A DNA stretch of 64,000 nucleotides from Aquibacillus rhizosphaerae (GTDB taxonomy: Bacteria; Bacillota; Bacilli; Bacillales; Amphibacillaceae). The notes under the pieces were generated by a model that saw nothing but the letters and a program-made list of their open reading frames with translations, had not been told where the DNA came from and searched no databases. Shown here piece after piece: positions 1 to 8,035 of the stretch (its first letter is position 1; each line of letters opens with the position of its first letter). Position numbers and translations under genes: made by a program. Location of the stretch: contig NZ_JASTZU010000041.1 of assembly GCF_030282825.1 (NCBI RefSeq), positions 145,411 through 209,410 of the forward strand, in the 5' to 3' direction.

Positions 1-1
1 T

Positions 2-754
2 GTTCATGAAGCTGGTGGTAGGCTCTACTATGATGGTGCGAATTTAAATGCAATTATGGGTTATACACGACCTGGAGATATGGGATTTGATGTTGTTCAT
101 TTAAATCTGCATAAAACGTTCACTGGTCCCCATGGTGGGGGTGGACCAGGATCAGGTCCGGTTGGAGTTTCCAAAGAATTAGCGAAATTTTTACCAAAGC
201 CTATATTGAAAAAAAATCAGAACTCCTTTGTTTTTGACTATGACCGACCAAATTCAATCGGTAGAGTAAAACCATATTACGGTAATTTTGGTATTAACGT
301 TCGTGCTTATACGTATATACGCACAATGGGTGCAGAGGGACTGAAAAAAGTAAGTGAGTATGCGGTATTGAACGCGAATTACATGATGAGAAGTTTGCAA
401 GACGAATACGTTTTACCTTATCCACAACATTGTAAGCATGAATTTGTTTTATCCGGCAAAACGCAAAAAAAATTAGGTGTTCGTACACTTGACATTGCTA
501 AAAGACTGTTGGATTTTGGTTATCACCCACCTACAATCTACTTCCCATTAAATGTGGAAGAGGCAATGATGATAGAACCAACAGAGACTGAATCAAAAGA
601 AACTTTGGATGGATTTATTAATACGATGCTCGATATAGCAAATGAAACAAAAGTGAATCCTGAGATTGTACAGGAAGCTCCATACACAACGATTGTAAAA
701 CGCATGGATGAAACAACGGCTGCAAGAAAGCCCATATTGCGTTACAAAAAGTAA
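2..754 (+). CDS. gcvPB: Glycine dehydrogenase (decarboxylating) subunit 2, 5'-truncated by window edge
   Basis: C-terminal half of the PLP-containing P-protein subunit of the glycine cleavage system, which decarboxylates glycine and passes the aminomethyl group to lipoyl-GcvH. The reading frame is open from base 2, so the gene begins upstream of the window; the ATG at 56 is internal. The PLP-lysine motif [19 protein letters not shown] is present about 38 residues into the visible part, as expected for GcvPB. It ends in a normal basic tail and converges on yqhL, with a hairpin between them. B. subtilis has the same gcvPB/yqhL neighbourhood. Family assignment is certain; only the N-terminus is missing, because of the window boundary. 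Confidence 0.95.
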   Translation, partial: VHEAGGRLYYDGANLNAIMGYTRPGDMGFDVVHLNLHKTFTGPHGGGGPGSGPVGVSKELAKFLPKPILKKNQNSFVFDYDRPNSIGRVKPYYGNFGINVRAYTYIRTMGAEGLKKVSEYAVLNANYMMRSLQDEYVLPYPQHCKHEFVLSGKTQKKLGVRTLDIAKRLLDFGYHPPTIYFPLNVEEAMMIEPTETESKETLDGFINTMLDIANETKVNPEIVQEAPYTTIVKRMDETTAARKPILRYKK

Positions 755-767
755 ATAGATGAAAAAA

Positions 768-799
768 ACACCCACTTCATTTAAAAATGAAGTGGGTGT
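768..799. terminator. Terminator between convergent gcvPB and yqhL
   Basis: A 15-bp perfect stem (ACACCCACTTCATTT with its complement, 2-nt loop) lies between the two stop codons. The run of seven A before it gives a U-tract on the minus strand, so it is strongest for yqhL; the plus-strand tail is only moderately T-rich. Confidence 0.8.
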
Positions 800-808
800 C
801 TCATTTAA

Positions 809-1201
809 TTAATAGTTTGCTTTTTTGGACTTCTTAACTTTACCATTCCATTTCTTAAATCCACCTTTAAGCTGATTTAAGTCTTTGTAGCCTTTTTTGT
901 TAAGAAGCATGGCAGCTCTTATTGTACGTGAACCATTCTGACAATAGAGATAGACTGGTTGATCTTTACGAAGCTCTATTAAGCGCTGACGCATTTGTGT
1001 TAGTGGAATATTCCGGGCACCTAAAATATGACCTGCTTCAAATTCTTTTGGTTCCCTTACGTCAATAAGCTGGGCTTTACGATACCCTTCACGAAACTCG
1101 TCTTCTGTTAATGTAGTTAACACCTTTTTTTGTTTGAAGTATCGATAGACGCTAAATAATATTAACACTATAACTAGTCCTATTAAAAAATATAACTCCA
1201 T
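809..1201 (-). CDS. yqhL: Membrane-anchored rhodanese-like protein YqhL
   Basis: 130-residue protein with one N-terminal membrane segment (residues 4-21) followed by a rhodanese domain (about 32-122). The active-site cysteine is in the loop YCQNGSRT, and the domain has the usual LIDVREPKEFEAGHI start. Rhodanese domains move sulfane sulfur; the physiological substrate of YqhL is not known. It converges on gcvPB as in B. subtilis. In B. subtilis the next genes are lipM and mntR; here about 6.8 kb of accessory DNA lies between yqhL and mntR and no lipM is visible. Confidence 0.85.
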   Translation of the reverse strand: MELYFLIGLVIVLILFSVYRYFKQKKVLTTLTEDEFREGYRKAQLIDVREPKEFEAGHILGARNIPLTQMRQRLIELRKDQPVYLYCQNGSRTIRAAMLLNKKGYKDLNQLKGGFKKWNGKVKKSKKANY

Positions 1202-1506
1202 TGCTAATTTCCCCCGTTTATCTTTAAGTTCTGTATAGCTATTATATGACGATTATATCATTTTTTGAAAGATATTTCTTTAAGAAAATATTAGGTAGTG
1301 TAAATAGGAGGTTGGCTTTGCTTCCAAAAAGAGATTTGTCAGGATTTGTCGTAATATTGTCTTTAATAAAACATTGTTTTTATTTTCGCAAACCGAAAAA
1401 AAGTCTTAATCTAAATAAAATGAAATAGTTATCTTGAATTATCTATTAAATACATGAGAATTCGTAGATTTTTATCGTTTGACAAAATTAAGAATAATGG
1501 TTCTTT

Positions 1507-1522
1507 TTTCCATATGTAGTAT
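1507..1522 (+). promoter_or_regulatory. Upstream NrdR-like box (weaker)
   Basis: TTTCCATATGTAGTAT matches the NrdR box consensus acaCwAtATaTwGtgt at about 10 of 16 positions, including the C...AtAT.TwGt core. It lies exactly 31 bp upstream of a much better box, the helical spacing known for paired NrdR boxes. That spacing is the main reason for calling it. Confidence 0.5.
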
Positions 1523-1537
1523 TAATATAAATTAACT

Positions 1538-1553
1538 ATACAATATATTGTTT
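1538..1553 (+). promoter_or_regulatory. NrdR-like box upstream of nrdJ
   Basis: ATACAATATATTGTTT matches the palindromic NrdR consensus at about 14 of 16 positions. NrdR is the ATP/dATP-sensing repressor of ribonucleotide reductase genes, so its presence about 90 bp before the nrdJ start fits the gene. Binding itself is inferred. Confidence 0.68.
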
Positions 1554-1644
1554 TAACTCCTTGGTTTGTGTTAAATTAGAAATTATAAATAACATCATAG
1601 ATTTACATAAGTGTAATCTATTTAAAAGAGGAGAGATGTTTTAA

Positions 1645-4476
1645 ATGGGAGCTGTGACAGAAATCCAGATGGAGATTAATGTCGAAAAGTTAAATGAAGA
1701 CATTAGATCGTTCCCCCAAGTCCACAAGATAACAAGTGATATGAGGTTAACTCATAAAGGCGTTTCTAGACTAGTTATGTTAGATCGTTATGCGTTTAAG
1801 GATACAGAAAAGACGACGTTGTCTGAAGGTGACTTTGTTGTTTTAACAGTTAAAGCAGACCCAAAATTCCCAGCTAGAGGGTTTGGATATGTTAAATCTA
1901 TTAATTGGAAAAGTAAGCAAGCAGATATTCAAGTAGACAAAGAGTTTATTTCAGTGCTAGATAATGAAGCAGAATCAAAAACTGGAGTTGTAACTAGATC
2001 ACTTGACGTGATTGATAAACCGTTAGAGATTTACTATGAGCAAATAGCACTTCGTAATGCTACTGGGTTATCTCAAGTTGAAACATCGGAAGAAAATAAG
2101 CAAGTATGGTTTGAAAAATTTTATAAAGAACTATCAAGCTTGAATTTCATTCCAGCAGGTCGTGTGCTTTATGGTGCAGGTGCAGACACAGATGTAACGT
2201 ACTTTAATTGCTATGTAATGCCGTTTGTAAAAGACTCACGTGAAGGGATTTCTGATCACCGAAAGCAAGTAATGGAAATAATGAGTCGTGGCGGTGGCGT
2301 TGGCACAAACGGTTCGACACTTAGACCGAGAAATACTCTAGCTCGTGGTGTGAATGGTAAATCTTCTGGTTCTGTATCGTGGTTAGATGATGTCGCTAAG
2401 TTGACACATCTTGTAGAACAGGGTGGATCCCGTAGAGGGGCACAGATGATAATGCTTAGTGATTGGCATCCAGATATTATTGAATTTATTATTTCAAAAA
2501 TGCAAAATCCAAGAATTCTTCGGTTCTTGATAGAAAATACAGAAGATGAACAAATCAAACATTTAGCTAAAGAAAAATTAAAGTTTACACCATTAACTGA
2601 AACAGAGCGTGATATGTATCAAGGAATTGTAAATTATAAAACTATTCCTGGTCTGGGAGGATTTCCAGAGCGTGCTATTAAAGAAGCAGAAGAGAAGTTA
2701 AATATCGGCGGTACTTACAGCGTACATAATGCAGAATTTTTGACTGGTGCAAATATTTCTATATGTTTAACGAAAGAATTTATGGAAGCAGTTGAGAATG
2801 ATGATTATTATGATCTTCGTTTCCCCAATGTGGAAAATTATTCACAGGAAGAAATGAACTCATACAACGAAACGTGGCATGAATATGGTGACGTACGTAA
2901 GTGGGAAAAACAAGGCTATGAAGTTCGTGTTTATCGACGAATTAAAGCGAAAGAATTATGGGATTTAATAAACATTTGTGCAACATATTCTGCTGAACCT
3001 GGTATTTTCTTTATAGATAATGCCAATGACATGACCAATGCAAAAGCTTATGGTCAGCAGGTAGTTGCAACAAATCCATGTGGTAAATAGTTTGCCTCAT
3101 GTAAAAAACTGCGGAATGAAGCGGGAAGGCTGAAACGCTAATCCGAACCGAAGGCTAATCTAAGATTAGTCAGGGGCAACGCATAGCAGGTGAAAAGATA
3201 TAATCCTGCCACGAGGCCGCAGCATTACAAATTGAGTATCTATATAAAGGTTGTCTAGTTTATGAAAGATATTTGTAATGAATAGATATGCTGAACTTGC
3301 ACGAAAAACAAGTGTAAGAATCAAAGGATAAAAAGCCTTTGAGATAACAAATTGGAACAACCTCTAGCACCATATAGTGTTTGTAATCTAGCGGCAGTAA
3401 ATCTTGCATCTGTTGCAGATAAAGGGAACAAAAAAGTAGATTTTGAAAAGTTAAAACAAACAGTAGAAACTGGTGTTAGATTACAAGATAACGTAATTGA
3501 CGCTACACCATATTTCCTTGAACCAAATAAAAAACAAGCTTTAGGAGAACGCCGCGTTGGGCTAGGAGTAATGGGGCTACATGATTTATTAATTTATTGT
3601 GAAACTGAATATGGTTCACCAGAAGGTAATCAACTAGTTGATAGTATTTTTGAAACTATTGCAACGACAGCGTATAGAACTTCAATAGAACTAGCTAAAG
3701 AAAAAGGTAGTTTCCCATTTCTAGTTGGAGTAACAGAAGCTGAAACAAATCAACTTCGTCATAACTTTATCAATACAGGTTACATGAAAAAGATGCCTGA
3801 AGACATACGCGAAAACATCTTGAAATATGGAATTAGAAACTCGCATTTACTAACTGTTGCACCGACTGGTAGCACAGGGACAATGGTTGGAGTTTCTACA
3901 GGGTTAGAACCTTACTTCTCGTTTTCTTATTACAGAAGTGGTAGGTTAGGTAAATTTATTGAAGTGAAAGCAGAAATAGTCCAAGAATACCTTGATAATC
4001 ATCCAGAAGCAGATCCGAATAATCTACCGAAATGGTTTGTCTCTGCAATGGAGCTTGCACCTGAAGCGCATGCAGATACCCAGTGTGTTATTCAAAGATG
4101 GGTGGATAGTTCCATTTCTAAAACCGTAAACGCTCCTAGAGGGTACGCGGTTGAACAAGTAGAAGGTGTCTACCGGAGATTGTATAATGGTGGTGCCAAA
4201 GGCGGTACTGTGTACGTTGATGGAAGTCGTGATTCACAGGTATTAACTTTAAAGGCTGAAAATAATAATTTTGATGAAGAAGATGAAACAGGAACACAAG
4301 GTAATAAGCCACACGTAGTCTTAATGGATACGATTCAGGAGCTTGAGAAGACCAATGTTACAATTGGATCAGAAGTAGGAGATACGTGCCCGGTTTGTCG
4401 AAAAGGTACTGTAGAAGATATTGGTGGTTGTAACACATGTACAAATTGTAATGCCCAATTAAAATGTGGACTGTAA
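1645..4476 (+). CDS. nrdJ: Adenosylcobalamin-dependent (class II) ribonucleotide reductase, split by a group I intron
   Basis: Coding sequence is join(1645..3084,3355..4476), 853 residues after splicing. It reduces ribonucleotides to deoxyribonucleotides using a B12-generated thiyl radical. Visible residues are redox Cys189 (YFNCYV) and Cys490 (SVCNL), radical Cys479 and Glu481 in NPCGEQPLAPYSVCNL, and a cysteine-rich C-terminal tail (CPVC...CNTCTNC) that recycles the active-site disulfide. The N-terminal 100 residues are the extension seen in Bacillus NrdJ. Read straight through, the frame stops at 3088-3090 and restarts near 3352; joining 3084 to 3355 restores the motif exactly. Ribosome site GAGGAGAG lies at 1628-1635. 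NrdR-like boxes lie upstream and a terminator downstream. No nrdEF is in the window. Confidence 0.93.
3085..3354 (+). ncRNA. ORF-less group I intron in nrdJ
   Basis: The 270-nt insert sits between Gly480 and Glu481 codons (phase 0). Exon 1 ends in U and the intron ends in G, as group I introns require. P1: exon CAUGUGGU (3077-3084) pairs with intron GCCUCAUG (3094-3101), with one U-U mismatch and the diagnostic U-G wobble at the splice site. P10: intron GUUU (3090-3093), directly before the guide sequence, pairs with exon-2 GAAC (3355-3358). AAGATATAATCC (3195-3206) closely resembles the conserved S element (AAGATATAGTCC); candidate P7 is GATTA 3164-3168 with TAATC 3201-3205. P9-like hairpins follow (CTGC/GCAG near 3206-3222; AAAGG/CCTTT near 3323-3340). 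No homing endonuclease frame. P3-P6 and P8 were not resolved with confidence. Confidence 0.88.
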
Positions 4477-4527
4477 TAGGAATTTCAGAATAAAAAGCGT
4501 GGCTTTGAAATAAAGTCGCGAAGAAGT

Positions 4528-4566
4528 ACCTCTTTGGATATTTTTTGTCTAAAGGGGTGTTTTTTT
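4528..4566 (+). terminator. Rho-independent terminator after nrdJ
   Basis: ACCTCTTTGGA (4528-4538) pairs with TCTAAAGGGGT (4548-4558), followed by seven T. It lies about 50 bp after the nrdJ stop and abuts the start of the tnsA remnant. Confidence 0.7.
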
Positions 4567-4893
4567 ATGTCTAAAAGAACTAGCACACCTAAAATTGATA
4601 AAGGTGTTAAATAAGGTCGTGGCTCTGAAATAGGCTCAGATTATAAGTCTTGGTTGGTTATTTTGGACGTTTCTTCACCTGGTCGTTCTACTCGATTATG
4701 ACGAATTTAAAAACGTAGTCAACAGAAATTTTGTCATACTTAGAATGAAACTACTTTTATATGACGGATGACTTTGAATTTCTTACTGATATGCTAGAAC
4801 AATTTCCTTTATTATCGTTGGAAGAAACCATTGGCATTGCGGATGATTTAGGTATTAAACCGGTTTTCATGGGAAATGGTGTAATTTGTACTT
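4567..4893 (+). pseudogene. Decayed TnsA-like endonuclease subunit of a Tn7-type transposon
   Basis: Reading across stops gives an N-terminal TnsA pattern: MSKRTSTPKIDKGVK, a TAA at 4612-4614, then GRGSEIGSDYKSWLVILDV and SSPGRSTRL (4615-4698). After a frameshift near 4700, with two further stops, it continues as TEILSYLE and then DMLEQFPLLSLEETIGIADD-LGIKP up to about 4863. The S-x-LE and D-x-x-EQFPL positions are the conserved catalytic-region blocks of TnsA, which cuts the 5' ends of Tn7-family transposons. Only the first half of the usual length is present, and no tnsB, tnsC or transposon ends were found nearby. The assignment rests on recalled family motifs. Confidence 0.72.
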
Positions 4894-4948
4894 GACTCTA
4901 TGTATAGTTTGGTTTACATTATGTATATAATAATTTACTTTATGTAAA
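4892..4948 (+). promoter_or_regulatory. Three 15-bp repeats phased at 21 bp, probable XRE-regulator operator and promoter
   Basis: Repeats TTGACTCTATGTATA (4892-4906), TTTACATTATGTATA (4913-4927) and TTTACTTTATGTAAA (4934-4948) share TTkACnyTATGTAwA and start exactly 21 bp apart, two helical turns. A TATAAT at 4926-4931 lies inside the array. The array is directly upstream of a membrane-protein/XRE pair, so autoregulation by the XRE protein is the natural inference. Confidence 0.62.
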
Positions 4949-4973
4949 TAGGAGTGTACAGGAGGGGTGAACC

Positions 4974-5420
4974 ATGACCTATCAAGAAAAGAAGAGCTTC
5001 GTATCACTGATCAGCACTATCATTATTTTCGGTGCTTATTGTGCCTACATGTATCCTCAGTATCCCGATGGTGTGCAGGAGTCGACGGAAACTTTTCGTT
5101 TTTGGGGTTCCTTCGTTCTCATTTTGACGTTGGTTCAAATTGTTGCACATATCGTGAACAGCATTGTTTTTAACATCATCTTCCGGATAACAACGGGAGA
5201 AAAGGAACCATCTTTTGCAGATGAAATGGATAAAATCATTGAACTGAAATCATTTAGAAATTCTTTCTTTGTGTTTGTTCTTGGTTTTCTTCTTGCCATG
5301 GGACCGTTGGTAATCGAACAGCCGTTACAGCTGATGTTCGTTATCTTAATCATCTTCGGATTTATCTCAGATGTGACCGGTTCTTTCACGAAACTTTATC
5401 ATTACCGGAAAGGAGTCTAA
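4974..5420 (+). CDS. Four-helix membrane protein paired with an XRE regulator
   Basis: 148-residue predicted membrane protein with about four hydrophobic segments (residues 10-30, 43-67, 95-115 and 118-138) and a short charged loop between the second and third. It starts at ATG 4974 behind AGGAGGGG (4959-4966); the longer frame at 4967 is in another phase. It ends one base before the XRE gene, so the two are an operon. Small membrane protein plus XRE pairs are common in Firmicutes, and the membrane protein often modulates or is controlled by the regulator. I do not recognise a specific function. Confidence 0.8.
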   Translation: MTYQEKKSFVSLISTIIIFGAYCAYMYPQYPDGVQESTETFRFWGSFVLILTLVQIVAHIVNSIVFNIIFRITTGEKEPSFADEMDKIIELKSFRNSFFVFVLGFLLAMGPLVIEQPLQLMFVILIIFGFISDVTGSFTKLYHYRKGV

Positions 5421-5421
5421 T

Positions 5422-5646
5422 ATGAGCAAAACTCTTGTCGGCAATCATATCAGAAAATTACGCTTCAACTATGATGAAATGACCCAGCTGCAATTGGCTG
5501 ACAAGGTAGGCGTAACAAGACAAACCATCGTGGCTCTAGAAAAGGGAAACTACTCCCCGTCTCTAGAACTTGCTTTTCGAATTGCTAACGCCTTTAACTT
5601 ACCTTTAGAAGAGGTATTCTTTTATGGGGACAATACAAAGCAGTAA
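5422..5646 (+). CDS. XRE-family helix-turn-helix transcriptional regulator
   Basis: 74-residue single-domain Cro/CI-type protein. The helix-turn-helix is clear at residues about 20-43 (QLQLADKVGVTRQTIVALEKG), followed by NYSPSLELAFRIANAFNLPL and LEEVF, the standard end of this small subfamily. Ribosome site AAAGGAG precedes the ATG, overlapping the end of the upstream membrane gene. It probably binds the 21-bp-phased repeats ahead of the operon and represses it. Confidence 0.88.
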   Translation: MSKTLVGNHIRKLRFNYDEMTQLQLADKVGVTRQTIVALEKGNYSPSLELAFRIANAFNLPLEEVFFYGDNTKQ

Positions 5647-5703
5647 GAACTATGATTGTTATTGATTTACCGTTTATAAGTTTGTGAAAAGAGGGCGATA
5701 AAA

Positions 5704-6040
5704 ATGGAATTAATTCTTGGCCTTTTAGTGGTTTGAACTTCAACTTTTTCTCTTAAGCCAGATTGGAGAGTAGAATGAAGATAATAACCTCGAATCTCAT
5801 CCTTGGGGAGGGTTTACAGCTATGGTGGCATGGATCCTTTTCATAATCATTCAGTCGATCCATCTATATGAAAATCTTTCGTCAGTAACTACCAACGCAT
5901 GGACAATTATCCATTACTTGGCCATCGGCATGTCTCTCTTTGACCTAATCTGCATTTCTACGTTTTACGTCGGGCAAGTGAAAGAAGCTGATTGGCTTGA
6001 AAATGTGCTCTGGTTTGAAAGGCCAGAGCAATCTATTTAA
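5704..6040 (+). pseudogene. Degraded small membrane protein gene
   Basis: The intact frame begins at ATG 5822 (72 residues, two membrane helices), but coding similarity appears to extend upstream: in the same frame the codons before 5822 read LESHPWGGFTA, and a start MELILGLLVV with a ribosome site (GAGGGCGAT) is found at 5704 in another frame. A TGA at 5734, a TAG at 5771 and at least one frameshift separate the pieces. It lies between the XRE regulator and the DUF2306 gene on the same strand. I do not recognise the family. The downstream part alone might still be translated, but no good ribosome site precedes 5822. Confidence 0.5.
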
Positions 6041-6051
6041 GGAGCTGAATT

Positions 6052-6759
6052 ATGAAAACGAATGTCTACGATGAAGGTCAAGCCACCGATGTTCCTCAAC
6101 ATAATAATATAGGGAAACCTATACCTCAGAAAACCAAAGCACCGAAAAAAGCTGTATCGTCAAAGTGGATTATCGTGGCATTACTCGTGTTGAGCGTCGT
6201 TCCGATCGCGGCAGGGTCCTTCCGTCTTACTGAGCTGGCGGGCGGCGCGGAAATCACACCGGACAACGCACGCTTCTTTGCTTCACCCCTGCCGGTGGTC
6301 TTGCATATCTTGAGCGCTAGTGTATATGCCGTCCTGGGCGCGTTCCAGTTCGCAACTGGTTTCCGGCGGCGCAGGCCAGCTTGGCATCGCGCGGCCGGGC
6401 GGTTCCTGGTTCTATGCGGCCTATTGGCTGGGCTTTCAGGTCTGTGGTTGACCCTGTTCTATCCCCGCCCGGAAGGCACCGATCTCCTTTATGCATTACG
6501 GCTTCTGTTTGGAACCGGTATGGTTGTGTCCATCCTTCTCGGCTTTGCCAAGATCCTGCGAGGGGACGTAATTCGGCACCGTGCATGGATGATTAGAGGC
6601 TATGCAATTGGGCTTGGTGCTGGTACCCAAGTTCTGACCCTTTTGGGTGGGACATTAATCATTGGCCCACCGGGTGAGCTCAGCGAAGCGCTATTGATGG
6701 GTGCAGGCTGGGTGATCAACCTCGCTGTGGCCGAATGGGCTATCCGCAAACGGTCATAA
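6052..6759 (+). CDS. DUF2306-like membrane protein of GC-rich, probably foreign origin
   Basis: 235 residues: a polar N-terminal segment (1-38) and about six membrane helices starting near residue 40. The pattern FASPLPVVLHILSASVYAVL, then RRRPAWHRAAGR and IRHRAWMIRGYA, resembles the DUF2306 family, whose function is unknown. It has a good ribosome site (AAGGAGCTG). From about 6175 onward the DNA is visibly GC-rich (around 55-60 percent by eye) with GGC, GCG and CTG codons, unlike every neighbour, while the first 120 bp are AT-rich. That suggests acquisition from a high-GC donor, possibly fused to a local 5' end. Confidence 0.75.
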   Translation: MKTNVYDEGQATDVPQHNNIGKPIPQKTKAPKKAVSSKWIIVALLVLSVVPIAAGSFRLTELAGGAEITPDNARFFASPLPVVLHILSASVYAVLGAFQFATGFRRRRPAWHRAAGRFLVLCGLLAGLSGLWLTLFYPRPEGTDLLYALRLLFGTGMVVSILLGFAKILRGDVIRHRAWMIRGYAIGLGAGTQVLTLLGGTLIIGPPGELSEALLMGAGWVINLAVAEWAIRKRS

Positions 6760-6840
6760 TAGTGTATCTGTATTTTACTGGTCTATTTATTCGTAATATT
6801 GATATTAAATTAATAAATAAACAAATCTGAGGTGGGTATA

Positions 6841-7821
6841 ATGAAAGCTATTGTGTACTCAAGGTACGGTCCTCCTGATGTTCTTGAACTGAAACAGGTA
6901 GAAAAGCCTATTCCTAAGGATAATGAAATACTGGTAAAAGTAAAAGCGACAACTGTAACAGTAGCAGATATTCGTGCACGGAGTTTTACAGTTCCTCTTT
7001 CTGTTTGGCTGCTTGCCCGAATAGCATTGGGTTTTAGACAACCCCAAAAAAATATATTGGGAATGGAATTAGCTGGAGAAGTAGAGTCAGTAGGAAAAGA
7101 TGTCAAGCGATTTAAGGAAGGTGACCAAGTATTTGCAGCTTCCTTAGTGGGTTTTGGTGCTTATGCTGAGTATAAGTGCCTACCTGAAGACGGCCCAGTA
7201 TCTATTAAACCCAACAATCTATCTTTTAAGGAAGCCGCAACTATACCGATAGGGGCAAGAACAGCATTGTGTCATCTTAGAAAAGCAAACATTAAAAAGG
7301 GTCAAAAGGTTCTTGTCTATGGCGCTTCTGGAAGTGTAGGGAGCTATGCAGTACAAATTGCCAAGTGTTTTGGAGCAATAGTTACAGGGGTATGTAGCAC
7401 AAAGAATTTAGAATTGGTAAAATCTCTAGGAGCCGATAAGGTAGTTGATTACACTAGTGAAGATTTTTCAAGTAAAGGGGAGAATTATGATGTTATCTTT
7501 GAAGCGGTAGACAAGAGTTCCTTTTCAGCTTGTATGAAATCGCTAAAGAAGGATGGAACCTATATAAATGTTTCTGTACAGGTACCAGGTGTAAGAATCC
7601 TATGGACTAAAATGACAAGCAGCAGGAAAATAATTTTGGGTCGAAATTCACCTGAAAATTCTAAAGCACTAAACTTCCTCAAAGAACTTGTTGAGGCGGG
7701 AAAGTTAAAAGTGGTCATTGATAGGTACTATGAGCTTGAAGAAATAGTAGAAGCACATAGGTATGTCGAGAAAGGACACAAGAGAGGAAATGTCGTTATT
7801 AATGTGGAACATAAACACTAA
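6841..7821 (+). CDS. Zinc-free medium-chain dehydrogenase/quinone oxidoreductase-like protein
   Basis: 326-residue MDR-family oxidoreductase. A GroES-like N-terminal domain ([37 protein letters not shown]) is followed by a Rossmann NAD(P)-binding domain with [19 protein letters not shown] around residue 155. No catalytic or structural zinc ligands are evident, which favours the NADPH:quinone reductase branch over alcohol dehydrogenases. ATG 6841 is chosen over the upstream GTG 6832 because GAGGTGG (6829-6835) is correctly spaced for it. Likely a single-gene unit ended by the hairpin at 7918. The substrate cannot be inferred. Confidence 0.85.
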   Translation: MKAIVYSRYGPPDVLELKQVEKPIPKDNEILVKVKATTVTVADIRARSFTVPLSVWLLARIALGFRQPQKNILGMELAGEVESVGKDVKRFKEGDQVFAASLVGFGAYAEYKCLPEDGPVSIKPNNLSFKEAATIPIGARTALCHLRKANIKKGQKVLVYGASGSVGSYAVQIAKCFGAIVTGVCSTKNLELVKSLGADKVVDYTSEDFSSKGENYDVIFEAVDKSSFSACMKSLKKDGTYINVSVQVPGVRILWTKMTSSRKIILGRNSPENSKALNFLKELVEAGKLKVVIDRYYELEEIVEAHRYVEKGHKRGNVVINVEHKH

Positions 7822-7917
7822 TCTAAGGTGTATTAAAAACATACCTCTTGAAGAATATCTAGATGGTGTTAATTGGTGTACCCGTCTATTAAAAAGTAAG
7901 ATTTGTAAAGCTGCAAG

Positions 7918-7943
7918 AAGACGACTAATATAGTCGTCTTTTT
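7918..7943 (+). terminator. Terminator after the oxidoreductase gene
   Basis: Perfect 10-bp stem AAGACGACTA/TAGTCGTCTT with a 3-nt loop, followed by T residues. Confidence 0.85.
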
Positions 7944-8035
7944 CCTATATGGACAAGGAATTAGCTTGTCTCATAAAGTATTTTGGTGTATCCTTTTTAT
8001 GATAAGAAAAAAGCGGAATGAAATGGAGGCGCAAT

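Larger units (their letters stand above)
1202..1644. other. Intergenic region upstream of nrdJ
   Basis: AT-rich spacer between divergent yqhL and nrdJ. It contains a TTGACA at 1479-1484 that could be a -35 box but has no convincing -10 at 16-18 bp, and two NrdR-like boxes (annotated separately). The open frame at 1246-1428 has no ribosome site and low-complexity codons and is not called. No cobalamin-riboswitch-like conserved blocks were recognised. Confidence 0.5.

Noticed and set aside
1246..1428. 60-codon open frame between yqhL and nrdJ
   Set aside because: No ribosome site, low-complexity Lys/Phe-rich product, and it lies in a regulatory spacer.
1202..1644. Cobalamin riboswitch before the B12-dependent reductase
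   Set aside because: The region is AT-rich and the conserved B12-box sequence was not seen.
3085..3354. Intein, frameshift or group II intron as the cause of the nrdJ break
   Set aside because: The insert has stops in frame and is far too short for an intein; deletion restores the frame exactly, which excludes a simple frameshift; it lacks the GTGYG start and AY end of group II introns and shows group I splice-site pairing instead.
3166..3360. Minus-strand frame inside the intron
   Set aside because: 64 codons with no ribosome site and no recognisable motif, too small for a homing endonuclease.
6317..6596. Opposite-strand and out-of-phase frames in the GC-rich gene
   Set aside because: Expected by-products of high GC with few stop codons; the main frame has clear membrane helices and DUF2306-like motifs.
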